DNA from: Paulownia fortunei
Lineage: Eukaryota; Streptophyta; Magnoliopsida; Lamiales; Paulowniaceae
DNA length: 64,000 bases
NCBI GenBank assembly: GCA_019321725.1
Contig: CM033118.1
Span: 8,644,071-8,708,070, forward strand
Direction: 5' to 3'
Positions 34,340-46,328 of this stretch are shown in pieces (position 1 is the first letter of the stretch; the number at the start of each line of letters is the position of its first letter). The notes beneath the pieces were generated by a model that saw nothing but the letters and a program-made list of their open reading frames with translations, ran no database searches and had not been told where the DNA came from. The position numbers and the translations under genes were made by a program.

Positions 34340-35834
34340 GCCCTTTTGGAGGTGAGGGGGATTTTCCCCATGTGCTTCTAGCACTCTCTTTTCTTTAGTA
34401 TCCCTTTTTATCCACGTAGGTCGGGCATTCTTTTGCTCAGCTACCTCTTTCTTTTCTTCTTCCCTAACCCAATCATCAAGCCATCATTTCCTCACCATTC
34501 TTTCTATCTCTACCCTCAAATTACGATATTCTTCCATAGAAAATCCATATTCATTATGAAATGCACAAAAGAGATTGGATTTAGGTTTTACCAGGGTCGA
34601 TGAATAATTGCTAGGCCATCTTAATCATTTGTGCCTTGAAATTGCCATCAAGATCTCGCCCTAGGCAGTACGAGATGAGTGAATTTTCTAGGCTCTCTCG
34701 GCACAGACAAGAGCCCAAGTCGCTCTTTAGGTTTTGGCTTCTTGGCAAATCCCCCTACCTCTTTGATCGGTTCCCTCCTATCTTTTTTTGTCACTAATTT
34801 TCTCTTCTTTTCATCATCTGGGCTTCCTCTATATTGATATACTTTTCAGCTCGATCTAAAAGTTCATCAAAACTTTTAGCTAATTTCTTAGCCAACGACC
34901 TGAAAAATTCTCCATCTTGCAAACCTTGAGCCTGCACATTAGAGAGCACCTTCTAAGTGGCTGAAGGTACTTCCAGAATAGCTGATGTAAATCTCTTTAT
35001 ATAGCTCTGCATTGACTCATTATCCTTTTGTTTCATACTAAACAAATTTAGAGATGTCTTTTGATTCTTTCTTGAACTTGCAAACTGATATAAAAATGCG
35101 AAGCTGAATTCTTCAAAAGAATGATTGAGTTTAGAGGTAGCTGACTGAACCACTGGTAAGCTGATTTAGATAAGGTGGTTAAGAACACCTTATATTTTAC
35201 CCCGTTAGAGTACCTGTGCTAGAGAGTTGAATTTTCAAACCGGCACATATGCTTCCATGGGTCCGTAGTACCATCATATTCATAATTCAACAACCTAAAA
35301 TTAGTAGGCAGGTCATCCATCATTATTTCTTCGGTGAAAGGGATTCCCTCTTTGTGACTAAATTCTTTCTAACCATCTTTATTTTCATATCCTTAAGTTC
35401 ATTATGCACGTCCTCTAACTTTTCAGACATATCAGGTTCTTTCATCGGCGTCTTGCTCCGGCACTCCCTAGTATGAATTTTCTTAAGTTTTTCATGGTGG
35501 AAATGACTTTTCGGTGCTTCTTATGGCAATGGATTAGCCTCCCTCCTTCGCAATGTTGTATACACTGCAGTGGTGATCAAACAAATCAACTGCTCCATGG
35601 TGAGTTGGCCAATACCTCCAACTCTACATTTTGGGGCCAAGTTCACACGTGGTGCTTTTTCCGTCCAGAACGGAGGTGCTTCGGGCGTCATTGGTGGTGG
35701 ACTATCATTTCCACCCAAATCATGTACTTCCGGGCCATGGCCCGGCCTGGTGATTTATGGCAAAGCTTCATTAGATGTACCTTCAACTTGGATTCTTTTT
35801 TCGGTCATCTCTCACACCTTAGCTCACAAACTTT
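34340..35834 (-). pseudogene. Gag of the Tat-lineage element
   Basis: The minus strand encodes gag, with the best piece at 35153-34953: KLNHSFEEFSFAFLYQFASS, TSLNLFSMKQKDNESMQSYI, KRFTSAILEVPSAT. This is the retrotransposon gag core. The C-terminal Lys/Arg/Glu-rich part lies around 34390-34900 and the Pro-rich N-terminus near 35500-35720. Multiple stops are present. Confidence 0.8.
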
Positions 35835-35853
35835 CCCACAGACAGCGCCAACT
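35835..35853 (-). promoter_or_regulatory. Primer-binding site of the Tat element
   Basis: On the minus strand, immediately after the LTR end CATTACA, comes AGTTGGCGCTGTCTGTGGGAAAG. Tat-lineage elements typically have TGGCGCCGTCTGTGGGAA here, which pairs with the 3' end of a host tRNA to prime minus-strand DNA. One internal C-to-T change is visible. Confidence 0.75.
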
Positions 35854-36473
35854 TGTAATGCACCAGTTGCAGCAAGTGCATCCCAAGTAGTAATTCGCTG
35901 CTTTTTCTCTCTCCTGTCCAGATTAGAAAACTACAAAATAGATGTCGGTCTGACCTAGTGTGAGAACTCTGACGCTCAAGTCAGCTTGATACTTGGAGTA
36001 AAAGGTAAAAGTATATAGAGAATATATGTATCAGATATATATAGTGTAACCCATTTATTGAGGTACATTCCTCTATTTGTAGATATCCAAGTAGGGGTAA
36101 AAATGAGACTTCATACCTCAATTTGTTGTACCTGTATGTTGTACATGTAATCATGCTCCTTAATTTATCATAAATAAGATTCTCTATCACTTTCCAACTA
36201 TAACCGTTTCACTTTGCCTCATCTGAGAGGTACAAGTCCTTCAAGCTGAGATGACCTATATTGAAATGATAGTAGGTCCTACAACGTGTAGCTCGTGCGA
36301 CACACATAATAGCTCGCTCACCTTCACAACTCATGCACCGAGCTTGCAACCAACTGATCGCCCATATTACTCTTATCGAGATGGAGGTCATCGATAACCC
36401 AGTTTAACCATCAACCCTATAACCTAGCCCCTGATTCGAGCTATGGAGATCAGATCTAACCTACTCCATATCA
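35854..36473 (-). repeat. 5' LTR of the Tat-lineage element (620 bp)
   Basis: On the plus strand it runs TGTAATGCACC...CCATATCA; on the element's strand it runs TGATAT...CATTACA. It is a direct repeat of the truncated 3' LTR at 26326-26898. A TATA-like AGAGAATATATGTATCAGATATATA run occurs about 450 bp into the LTR in element sense. The downstream flank CACAT cannot be matched to a target duplication because the 3' end is truncated. Confidence 0.88.
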
Positions 36474-36574
36474 CACATGATGTACATGTGTTTTATGGAA
36501 CACAAGATGCAATAAAAAATTAGAATAGAACATTCAATATGAGTCATTGGATTAAATGAGAAAAATACTAAGAA

Positions 36575-37987
36575 AAATATTATTTTTCATTTAAAATGAT
36601 AGTATTTTTTTACCTTATTTTATATATTATTTCAAATTTTGAACAAAATTTCAACCGAAATTTTGGATTTCTTATCCAAAATAAAATCCTACTTTCAGTT
36701 TGATTTTGCTGGAATTCTATCAAAATTTTAGAATATTCTCAAAATTTTCATCGAAATTTAAAATATAAGATAAAATGTATGATATTAAATTTAAATGAAA
36801 TAATACTAACATTGCTAATTCAATAATGAAATAAAATAACAAAAATGAGAATGATATTTATGATAATTTTGAATTAATGATTATTGGTACAGAATCGAGT
36901 TCAATTAGTTATGAATCAACTTTAAATACTAATACATGTCCACAATAGTCATATAACGAGAACTCAATAAATACACTAACACATCAACCATATGCATATC
37001 TATTCCGGGTGCAAGTGCACTGCCACATCTATATCACGATCATGTTTCTTTTTGTTTATAGTTATATATATCATGTGTTGTGTATTATTAAAATCTAACT
37101 AATAATTTGTATTCACAATATGAGAGTAGATGTAAGAGAGATACTAGAGTGATAGTAATTTTGATTCTCATAGAAACTCCTTATGCTTCTATATTATGGA
37201 TTTTATGCACGTGTTTTATTTTGGTGAAATTTCTACAAGAGATTTAATCATCACTTTATTACCAAATATTAGTTGTTCTTGTTATTTTTAAATTTACTGC
37301 AATAGGCTTTAATCATATCATTTAATAAAACTCACTATATATGTATCATATATACAGATATTTTTAGTTTAAAAGATGCATAATTATTTTAATCAGAAAT
37401 ATCAAAAAAAGTTTTATTTAAAATTTTTCTATTATTTCTATAAATTCCCATAATTTTTTTAAAAAATTGAAATTAAAATTTTGGATATTCTTGAAATTTC
37501 AGTCGATATTTTTTCTAAATTTACAGCTCCAAATTATGCATCGATAATATTTAAAATCTTGATTTTTTGATATTTTTCTTTTTTCTAATCAAAATCTAAA
37601 CTCAAAACATGAGATAAATCAATTTAAACCATTTTTTTTTCATGAATTATATGCTCTTGTAATTGAGTAACTTATATTTTTTATATTCTATCTCCTTCCC
37701 CAAACTTTTGCCACCCCTCCTAGGGTCTCGAGAAATTCTTAGGAGCTCCTGGTTTTGAGTTACATGGTGCACAAGAACCTCATCTACTTCATAGTTGATC
37801 CAAGATAAATGAATAACACCTGCTGGACTTATTTTATTATTTTAATAAAATTAGTAACAAAATTTTTCACCAGAAGCATCTTTATAAACTTAAAATATGA
37901 TAAGATAATGTAATTCTTAAAGTGATTTTTGCATACTTAATGTCCATGCTTAATTTTCAAAAGAAATTATAGTTTTAAGTATTATGT
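36575..37987. repeat. Unclassified dispersed repeat, copy A
   Basis: About 1.4 kb homologous in direct orientation to 38925-38972 plus 46329-47965. Shared landmarks include ATTTTTCATTTAAAATGATAGTATTTT at the start, CACTAACA..CAACCATATGCATATC near 36970 (copy B 46682), a (T)TATAGTTATATATAT block near 37060, and CATCTTTATAAACTTAAAATATGATAAG near 37870 (copy B 47855). No ORF and no LTR-like TG...CA ends are evident. The family is not recognised. Confidence 0.7.
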
Positions 37988-38924
37988 AGGTGTAGACATG
38001 GAAACATTGTAGCTAATTATACACTGACATGTGTAATATTTTTTTAGTTAGGAAATTGATATATTTATTTATTTATGAATTTATCATTGAATTTTAAAAT
38101 TAAATAAGATATTCAATTGATAAGCAAATAAAATATTATCAATAATGAAATTGTGATATTTTGGTAATTTAAATCATATTTTGGAGATTATGAAAGTAAA
38201 TGCTAATATATTGATAATTCAAATCACATATTGTGATGAAGAAAATAAATAAAAATTAAATTATGAATCGTCAATAAAATCGTGATACTTCATCAAATAA
38301 TTATAGGAAAAACTCCAATTCTACAAATATAAATGGGTCATATTCAAAAAAGTTAAAAACAAACATAAAAAAAGTTCAATCAAATTAAGATTAATGGAGA
38401 GGTTTTTGATAGTTGATACACCTACTACTGCTCAGTCTGCACGTGGAGTTTCTGACCCAGTCCATCCAAAATTCGTTGAACGAAGGGGATAAAAAATCAT
38501 ATTTTCTTATAATCTAAGGGATCCTTGGTGGATTCAAAACGGGATGGGTGGCCCTCTCACTGTAATCTAAGTGTAAGAAGCCCACCTATGCAATGTTTTT
38601 GTGCAACACGCGACAAATATCTCATGAAATTTTTACCTAGAGAAATTAACACTAGGTTTGGTCATTCAATTTTAATGAGAAACACACTAAAGCTTCATTG
38701 AATTGATGCATTTGAACATTAGAATTTCAAATTTATAATAATAAATTTATTGAGTTAGTTTATATAATCTCATAATACAATAGATTTTAAATCTTTAAAC
38801 TTATATTTTGAGCTATTTTTTGAGTTATTGTGGTGGAATTCAAATCTAATTTATATGAAGTCATTTGAAATCCTTCCTCCAAATCATCTCCTCAAATCTA
38901 AATCCTTTCATTCAAATGTAATTT
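37988..38924. other. AT-rich spacer between repeat copies A and B
   Basis: No coding signal. A GC-richer patch at 38400-38600 has no recognisable frame. The spacer could be the internal part of a small LTR-type element if copies A and B are its terminal repeats, but their ends do not fit that well. Confidence 0.35.
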
Positions 38925-38972
38925 TAGAAAAAATATTTTTTTCATTTTAAATGATAGTATTTTGTACATTAT
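38925..38972. repeat. Repeat copy B, left piece before retrotransposon insertion
   Basis: AGAAAAAATATTTTTTTCATTTTAAATGATAGTATTTTGTAC matches the start of copy A, then is broken by the Athila-like element. Sequence resumes at 46329. Confidence 0.7.
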
Positions 38973-41620
38973 TGTTGCAAATCTTACGAAAGCATATGCA
39001 TGCTATCGTTAACAAGTAAAAAAGTGATAAGTAAGTATTGTTCCTAGAATGACTAATGAACCATTAAGTACCAAAATTGGGATAATGTTGAGTCGGTTTT
39101 ACAACGATAATTTGATACCTTTAGCTTAATGATTTGATGATTTTCAAGCAAGTATTAGGACTTTTTTATGTGTTATGTTGATATTTTGTAGGAAGTAGAA
39201 AGATGAGATAATGGATGAAAATTAAAGAAAATAAATGATGGAAATGAGCAAATGGCACCTAGTTTCTTCCTATCCGAGCCTAGGCACTGAAAGCTTAATG
39301 GAAAAGGGTTCAAGTGCTTAAGCAAGGAGCTTAGGCACTGAAAACAGAGTACATGGCACTAGGCACCATTCCTCTGTGCTTAGGCGCTAATTGAAGATGT
39401 TGTAGACAGCGTGTTTGGCGCTTAAGCGATGATCTTCTGAGCCTAAGCGCCAAATGACGTGAAAATCTGAAAGTGCTACTTTTGACTCAGATTGTGGACA
39501 TTACTTTTGAGGAACTATAAAAACCAACTTCCAAAAAAACTTTGGGCATTCTTGGACTTGAGGAGATTGAGAGAAACAAAAGAAGAACCAAGGAAAAGGG
39601 CTTGGAGATCAGGTTGAGAGCTTATTCTTTTAAAATTTCTAGATTTTCTTCTTCCCTTTCTCTTTTGATTTTGCTTTCATCATGAATTCAAATTTATTTG
39701 TAATATTTGATAGATATGATTAGGGGCTAAGTTTTCTTATCTCAGGTTTTAGTTAATTTGAATTCCTCTTTCATTTTAGTTATATGTTTACTTTATCTAG
39801 TTGAGTTTTCTATAATGTTTTTAATATTTTCAATTACCTAACTACTAATTGAATGATTTGATAATCATATTGATAAAAAATGTGATATATGTGTCTAGTT
39901 TTATGTATAGAAAATCATGAATTGTATATAAGTTAGGAATATATTAGCATAGTTTGTATAGTCTTAATTGAGATCCATAGAGTCCAATGATTTATGGTTG
40001 TTAAATTCATTTAGGAATATAGTTAGCAACTCGTAAAATTTTCATTAGACCTTGAGAGATGCTAATGAATAATTGAGAGATTCTCGACTATTAACTAGAA
40101 AAATAGCTTGAGATTGATATGCTTGAGTGTTCAAATCTGACTAATTATGGTGAAATTATAAACCCTAATTCTTTAAGTTATAGAAGTTAATTCAAATTGC
40201 TTTTGTTGATTAGTATAGTATTAAGTTATCTTAGTTTGCATTAATCAACACTCCATTATGATTGTTTAAATAGAATTAGAGTTAACCTATTTTGGTATTT
40301 AGTAATTCAACAGTATTTGTGGGAACGATACTTCAGTAATCTACTTTATTACTTATCTACGATAATGTGCACTTTGTTCACAAATTTCACAACAAATAAC
40401 TCTAACTTTATTTGAACAAACAAAAAACTTGAGATAATGGTTAAGAATTAAAGAGAACTAACACCAAACTAAGATTCAAAAATAAATAAAGATTAACTTC
40501 TATGACTTAAAGACCTGTGGTCTATAATTTTACTATAATTAATCAGAGTTGAACAACCAATTGCATCAACTCAATTTATTTTTCTAACTGATAGTCGAGA
40601 ATCCCTCAATTATTCTATAGCCTCTTCCAAGGTCTAATTAAAATTTTATCAATTGTCAACCCGCTATATTCCTAGGTGAATTAAACAATCAACAAATCAT
40701 TGGGCTCTATGAATCTTAATCAAGACTATACAAATCATGTAAGTATATTCTTATCTTATATGTAATTCATGGCTTTATACATTTAGACTGAACACATACA
40801 TCACCTCTGGATCAATATGGTTAACAATTCATCTAATTAGTAACCAATTAATTGGAAGCATTAAAACCCATGTAGAAAAAAAATACAACTAGAAAAAAAA
40901 TAAGCATCCAATTAAATTGAAAGAGAAATTCAAATCTTCCTAATTAGGATAAATCAAAACCTCATAATAAAGAACTTAGCCTATAATCATGTATAACAAA
41001 TCTATGGATAAACTTGAATTCTTGACAAAGGATAAGTAAAAAAAAAAAAAAAAAAGAACTTTGAAATCTTGAAGGAAGAAATCCTAATCTTAAATCTTAA
41101 AGCATTTGTCTTTGTTTTTCCCTAGTTTCTCTAAGTCTTTTTCAATCAAAGAAAGTCCCTAAATCTTAATAAGCCCCAAAAACCGAGTTAAATATCATGT
41201 TTTTTAATCTTTACGCCGAATGGGGAACAGCTCGAAACTTTAGTGTTGCGGCTCAAACTTAAACTCTATAGAAATAACACCGCAACTCAAGAAATTGGCA
41301 TCATGGTGCCAAACATGCTATCAAAGGGGTCAACATAAAAAATGTAGCTCTATTTTTAGCTTTTAAATGGATCAAGAATTAAGTCAATAAGAATTTGGAA
41401 AAAATGTTATGCCTAAAATACAAATACTACCTTAATAGCACCATGATGCAGATTCTTCAAATTTTTAATCAAATTTTTGTTTCTTTTCTATTTTCTTTCT
41501 TTTTTTCTTGTTACCTCCAAGATTGCAAATGAAACACATAAAAAATGATAAAAGAACTTGAAAATAAATAAAATGCTAAGTAAAAGGTGATTGAATAGCC
41601 GGTGTAAAATCAACTCAATA
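38973..41620 (-). repeat. 3' LTR of Athila-like element, split by a solo LTR
   Basis: 38973-39085 plus 40395-41620 (about 1,335 bp after removing the insert) match the 5' LTR at 44734-46328 in direct orientation. Shared blocks include ATCGTTAACAA.TAA...GTGA, ACTTAAAGAC, CAATTAATTGGAAGCATTAAAA and GAAAGTCCCTAAA, plus a CAAACATGCTATCA block near 41315 and 45755. The outer edge has TGTTGCAAATC at 38973. The start of U3 reads TATTGAGTTG rather than TGTTGAG, a point change. A purine-rich AAGTTTAGGGGTATT (minus strand, 41621-41636) is the polypurine tract. Confidence 0.8.
39086..40394 (+). mobile_element. Solo LTR of the same Athila-like family, inserted inverted
   Basis: 1,309 bp from TGTTGAGTCGG to TTTCACAACA, flanked by GATAA (39081-39085) and AATAA (40395-40399), a 5-bp target duplication with one mismatch. 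Its right half is the reverse complement of the LTR it sits in (e.g. AACCCTAATTCTTTAAGTTATAGAAGTTAA near 40160 pairs with 40490). It also has the GTGGGAACGATACT...TTATTACTTA end typical of Athila LTRs. Repeated words of the type GCTTAGGCGCTAA and GCCTAAGCGCCAA occur at 39270-39450. Confidence 0.78.
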
Positions 41621-41636
41621 AATACCCCTAAACTTA

Positions 41637-43080
41637 AGCATCTACTTCTCCTCAAGTAAAAATAAAGAAACAAATGAACAAGAACAAAATAACCTAGCAA
41701 ACATCTTATTCATACTATCATCGAACCATCATCCAGTTCCAGAATTTACTTAAGGTTTGTTTATGTCTACAGTGTTAACTTACTTTCTAATTTCAACGTA
41801 ACCTCTTGACCTTATGTGTGTGTGTGCACAACCAGTACGCCAAATCGAGTTCATCACCTAGATAGGTTTATAAAGTCAATCATTTTCTAAATATCTACTT
41901 TGATTGTGATTATATGATTGTTCCTAACTCCATAGGCTCTCTTTTCCAATTAATCTCCACTAATATAGATGAACATAACATCAAAGATCAAAAGGACTTT
42001 CAAAGTTTGTAATATGCAGCTCGGGTTATAGTAGGTTATTTGGACAGTGAAATGACTCAAATCACCAAAAATACATAATCATTCTTGAACCGTGTTGGCC
42101 AAAACAAGACTCTCAACATGTTACCCTTAGCTCCATTTCTTCTTTAGATTCGTCGTTTGACACCCCTTCTTTCTTTCTCTTTTCTTGTCTCTCCATTCCT
42201 TCTCTTTTTCATATGCATTTTAATACCTCCAAACTTATATTGTTTTACATTGATAACAAGGGGGTATTATTTTTTCTTCACAAGCTCATTATCATTCTCC
42301 CTCCTTTTTTATTTTTCTCTTGATTTTTCTTCTTCTTCTTTTTCTCTTTTTAGAAAGATTATAAGAAATATATTTCAACAACTACCCAATATCTGCACAT
42401 TTTTTTCAAATTCAATCATGTTCTCTAATAATATGTGTGGAGTGAAGGATAAAAGTATAGGAGAAAATACTGAATGCTAGGGATAATTTATTAGGTGCCA
42501 AGGAAAAAGGTTCAATTAAGCTCAACAGGGATACTAGGGATAAAGCATGAAAAGTCAATAGGCTTGAAAGGCTCAAACATTTCGAAGATGGCCTAAATTA
42601 TTTTTCCAATATTGTGTCATCTAGTATTTTACCTTGACTAAGAATCAAATGGGTTCTAGAGTTGGTGGGATCTTTTAAAAACCAACTATTTCTCACAAAC
42701 TGTCTCTAAGTACTCCAAACATAACTCAACAAATGGCTATATGCTTAGTTAAAATAAGAATAAATAAGCAAGTCAAAACCAACACATAAGATCTTCACAC
42801 AAACATATCTAGTAATTCTCAAGAATTATGATCAATGTAATCAAAACTTTCCTTTGGAGCTGCAACGCTTCTACCTCGATTTTAAGTAGTATTTTAGCTT
42901 TTTATATTGTAACCAAACAAAAAAAGTTCAATTAAACACAACTTAAACTAGGGAATGATGCAACCTAAATTAAATTGCTAAGTTAGAATAAATGAAAAAT
43001 GATTGCAAAGAAATGAAAGTAAAAAAAAATAAAATAACTTGGGTTGTTTCCCAAGAAGCACTTGTTTTATAGTCTTCAGT
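41637..43080. other. Noncoding 3' part of the small Athila-like element
   Basis: AT-rich and pyrimidine-rich, with no RT, RNase H or integrase. The plus ORF at 42157-42480 is a low-complexity Phe/Leu/Ser stretch and is not called. The block ending GGTTGTTTCCCAAGAAGCACTTG near 43040-43065 is commonly seen next to Athila-type gag-pol. Confidence 0.5.
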
Positions 43081-44700
43081 TTGACTTCTTCTTTGCTCAA
43101 CCAGGATCCAAGAATAAGTGCTTTTCATGTGAAGCCTTTGTGTGCTCTAGAAGTAGAGGTGCTTCCCCAAGATAGACATAGTGAAGATGATTCGGTATAG
43201 TAGCAAGGGCTTTTTGTATATCATTTTCCCTATTGACATGAATAATTTTTCATTTGTAACATTGATGTCTCTATCATTTTCCCTATCAATGATGATGAAA
43301 TCTATAGGAAAAATGAACTTGTTAACATTCATGAATACATCTTTAATGACCTCATAGAATGCTCTGTTGAGCAATCTGCTAACTGTAGTGAGATTGTAGT
43401 AGGTCTTGGTTCACCTGGTGCAAGCTTCTTGAAAATAGATAAAAACATTTGCTACTTGCACTTATATCACACAATGCTTTCTCAAAAATAGAATTTTCAA
43501 ATAGAGCATGGGATAGTGAAACTCCTTGGATTTTTAAGCTTCGGGTAAAGCTTATTTGTAAAATGGCACTGCACTATTTAGTAAGTGCAACTGTCTCATA
43601 GTCCTCAAATCTTTGAATATGCGAGAGGGTGTCCTTATTACCTTCCACAGAACTTGAACTAAGCTTGCTCTTCTTTGAGAGTTGAGGATAATAAACTCTC
43701 GGTGATGGCTCTTGAGAAGCGTTTGGTTGAGCTTTTTCTTGGATTATGACTTTTTTCACGTAGAGGTATTTGTATTGATGTCTCTTGTTCTTCCTTGATG
43801 AGTTTTTAAACCATCAAGGGAGTTTTCTAACTCTTCACTTTTTTCTCAAAATAATAACATCACAATGTTCTTTGCTCTCTCTATTTACCTCAGGTTAGCA
43901 AGGTAAATTGTCTTGTTGTCTCTTAGGAAACATATTATCCAACTTACTAATTTAGACCTCCAAATTCTGAAATCATGTTGATGGGTTTTAGACGAATTGG
44001 CTATGGGAGTAGCCAATTGAGCCATTGATTCTTCAAGACTTAGATGTTTCTCCGATGCTGGATAACTAAGTTTAGTTTCCAACATGAATTGGCTTTGATA
44101 GCTTGTCATTTGAGCTAGTGCTTCTTCAAGGCTTAACTTTTTCTTCGGTGGTCGGTAAGGTTCATACTATATTACATTTTGGTTATTTCTCTATGAAGCA
44201 TTTGGACAATTTGGCCATCCCTAAATATAAGCATTAGAGAAGGGACAATTTTGCAGTTGATTATAATTTCACTCATATTTAGCATGCTCGACATATGATA
44301 AGGCAAATAAATTGCTCTCTTGGTATTGTGTTCTTGTATGAAAACCGTCATATAACTCATGCACCTTTAAGGATATATTAATAGAATTTGTTGTAAGATT
44401 CTCAAACTATTTAGAATGGGCTTCTACTTGGGCATTCAATACATTAATGGCAGCTACTCGATTAATTTCAAAAGCCTGATTTGAAAACTAATTTGTTATG
44501 CCATATTTAGTTGGCTAACAATATGCATTAGATTTCATCTCATCTAACAAATTACTGGTGAGATTAGGAACTATGTTATCACTTTCTACTCATCTCACAT
44601 ATAAAAAAAACACCTCAGATGACAAAACAAGGACACACTAAAATAATATAATTAAAAATTCAAACTAAAACTGGAGTTATTTTATATTGATATTAAAAAA
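43080..44700 (-). pseudogene. Gag-protease remnant of the small Athila-like element
   Basis: Minus strand: gag C-terminal text (LEESMAQLATPI near 44010-43975; SQFMLETKLSYPASEK), then a linker (VYYPQLSKKSKLSSSS at about 43700). The protease part (43374-43147) reads DVFMNVNKFIFPIDFIIIDREND, the VEDVLVKVDKFIFP.DF strand of Athila proteases. Stops and frameshifts are frequent, and nothing downstream codes for RT or integrase. The element thus looks non-autonomous by deletion. Confidence 0.65.
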
Positions 44701-44714
44701 GCTAATCAGTCCCT

Positions 44715-44733
44715 GACAACAGCTCCAAAAATT
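44715..44733 (-). promoter_or_regulatory. Primer-binding site of the small Athila-like element
   Basis: On the minus strand, after the LTR end CGCGACA, comes AATTTTTGGAGCTGTTGTCAGGGA, a decayed form of the Athila-type TTTTTGGCGCCGTTGCCGGGGA. Confidence 0.75.
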
Positions 44734-46328
44734 TGTCGCGGACTTTACAAATACAAGTGCACGCCATCGTTAACAATTAATAAAATGATGAGTGAATATC
44801 GCTTCCATGAGAATTGGTGAACTATTAAGTACTGAAATTGTGCTAATTCTAACTTTATTTACACAAATGAAAGATTTGAGATAAAGATTATGAATTAAAG
44901 CAAACTAACATTCAACTAAGATTCAAAAGCAAATAAAGATTAAGACTTAAAGACTTAAGGTCTATAATTTCAATATAATTACTTAGAGTTGAATAGTCAA
45001 TTGCCTTAATCTCCAATTATTATTTTAGTAAATAGTCGAGAATTCCTCAAGTATTCAATAGTCTCTCTAAAGGTTTCCAACACACTATATTCCTATGTGA
45101 ATTAAACAATCAATAAATAATTGACCTTTATAGATCTTAATAAAGACTATACAAACATGCAATTATATTCCTATCTTATATGCAATTCTTGGTTTTCTAT
45201 ACATAGAACTAAATATATAACATCATCTTCTGAATCAATATAATTAATAATTCATTCAATTAGTAGCCAAATAATTGGAAGCATTAAAATCCATGTAGAA
45301 AACTCAAGTGGGGAAAATAAATATTTAATTAAATTAAAAAAAATCAAATCATCCTAATTAGGTTATATCAAAATCCTAAAATAGAGAACTTAACCCATAA
45401 CCATATTTAATAAATCCATAGACAAACTTGAATTCATTACAAATGATAAGTGGAAAAAAAAAACGAAGAATTTTGAAATTTTGAAGGAAGAAACCTTAAT
45501 CTCAAATCTTCAAGCTTTTGCCTTTGTTTTTTCTTTTGCTTCTCTAAGTCTTTTTTCTACTAAAGAAAGTCCCTAAAATCTTGTAGGTAATTGCTATTTA
45601 TACTCCTCCAAAAATAAGCTCCAAAAGTTTATTTAAAACTCGTAATTCTTAATTTATACCACTAGGGATGCGACTAGAAACTCTGGTGCCGCAGCTCTAG
45701 GTAAATGGGAAAATCTATGAAAATTGCACTGTGGCTCAAGAAATTGGTGTCATGATGCCAAACATGCTATCACAGTGGGGTCGAGTGTTGTCTTATGCTT
45801 TGTTCAATATCTTGAAATTGATTTTTGACCTTCCTCCATAGGAATTGATTTTGGTATTTTCGTATAAATTGTATTCTTATATGTTGGTTTTCTATAGTCA
45901 CTTGAATCAGTTTAACATCAAATTTATGAAGAAAGTTATGCTAAAAATACTAAAATTATGCCATATCTAAAAGTTTTAGTCCCCTACTAACTTTTTAACT
46001 CGATTTTTTTCTTTGATCACGAACTAAATTGATGAGTGGTCAACATAAAAATTGTAGTCCCATCTCTTAATTTTTTAATGGGTTAAGAATAAAATCAATA
46101 GGGCCTTTGAGCAAAACGTTATACCTAAAATACAAATACTATCTCAATAGCACTGCAATATGGATTGTTCAAAATTTTAATCAAATTTTTATTTTATTTT
46201 TTATTTTCTTCCTCCTATTTCTATTACTAAGATTGCAAACAAAACACATAAAATGACAAAAATGCTTGAAAACAAACAAAATGCTAAGTAAAAGATAATT
46301 TAATAGCTGGTATAATACAAACTCAACA
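44734..46328 (-). repeat. 5' LTR of the small Athila-like element (1,595 bp)
   Basis: On the plus strand it runs TGTCGCGGAC...AACTCAACA. It is a direct repeat of the 3' LTR. The element as a whole is flanked by ATTAT (38968-38972) and TTTAT (46329-46333), a 5-bp target duplication with one mismatch. This LTR is about 260 bp longer than its partner, mainly between 45780 and 46060. Confidence 0.8.

Noticed and set aside
35473..35958. 161- and 106-residue plus-strand ORFs
   Set aside because: They overlap the Tat primer-binding site, LTR and gag N-terminus; the Tat element reads on the other strand.
42157..42480. 107-residue plus-strand ORF
   Set aside because: Low-complexity Phe/Leu/Ser text from a pyrimidine-rich region of the Athila-like element.
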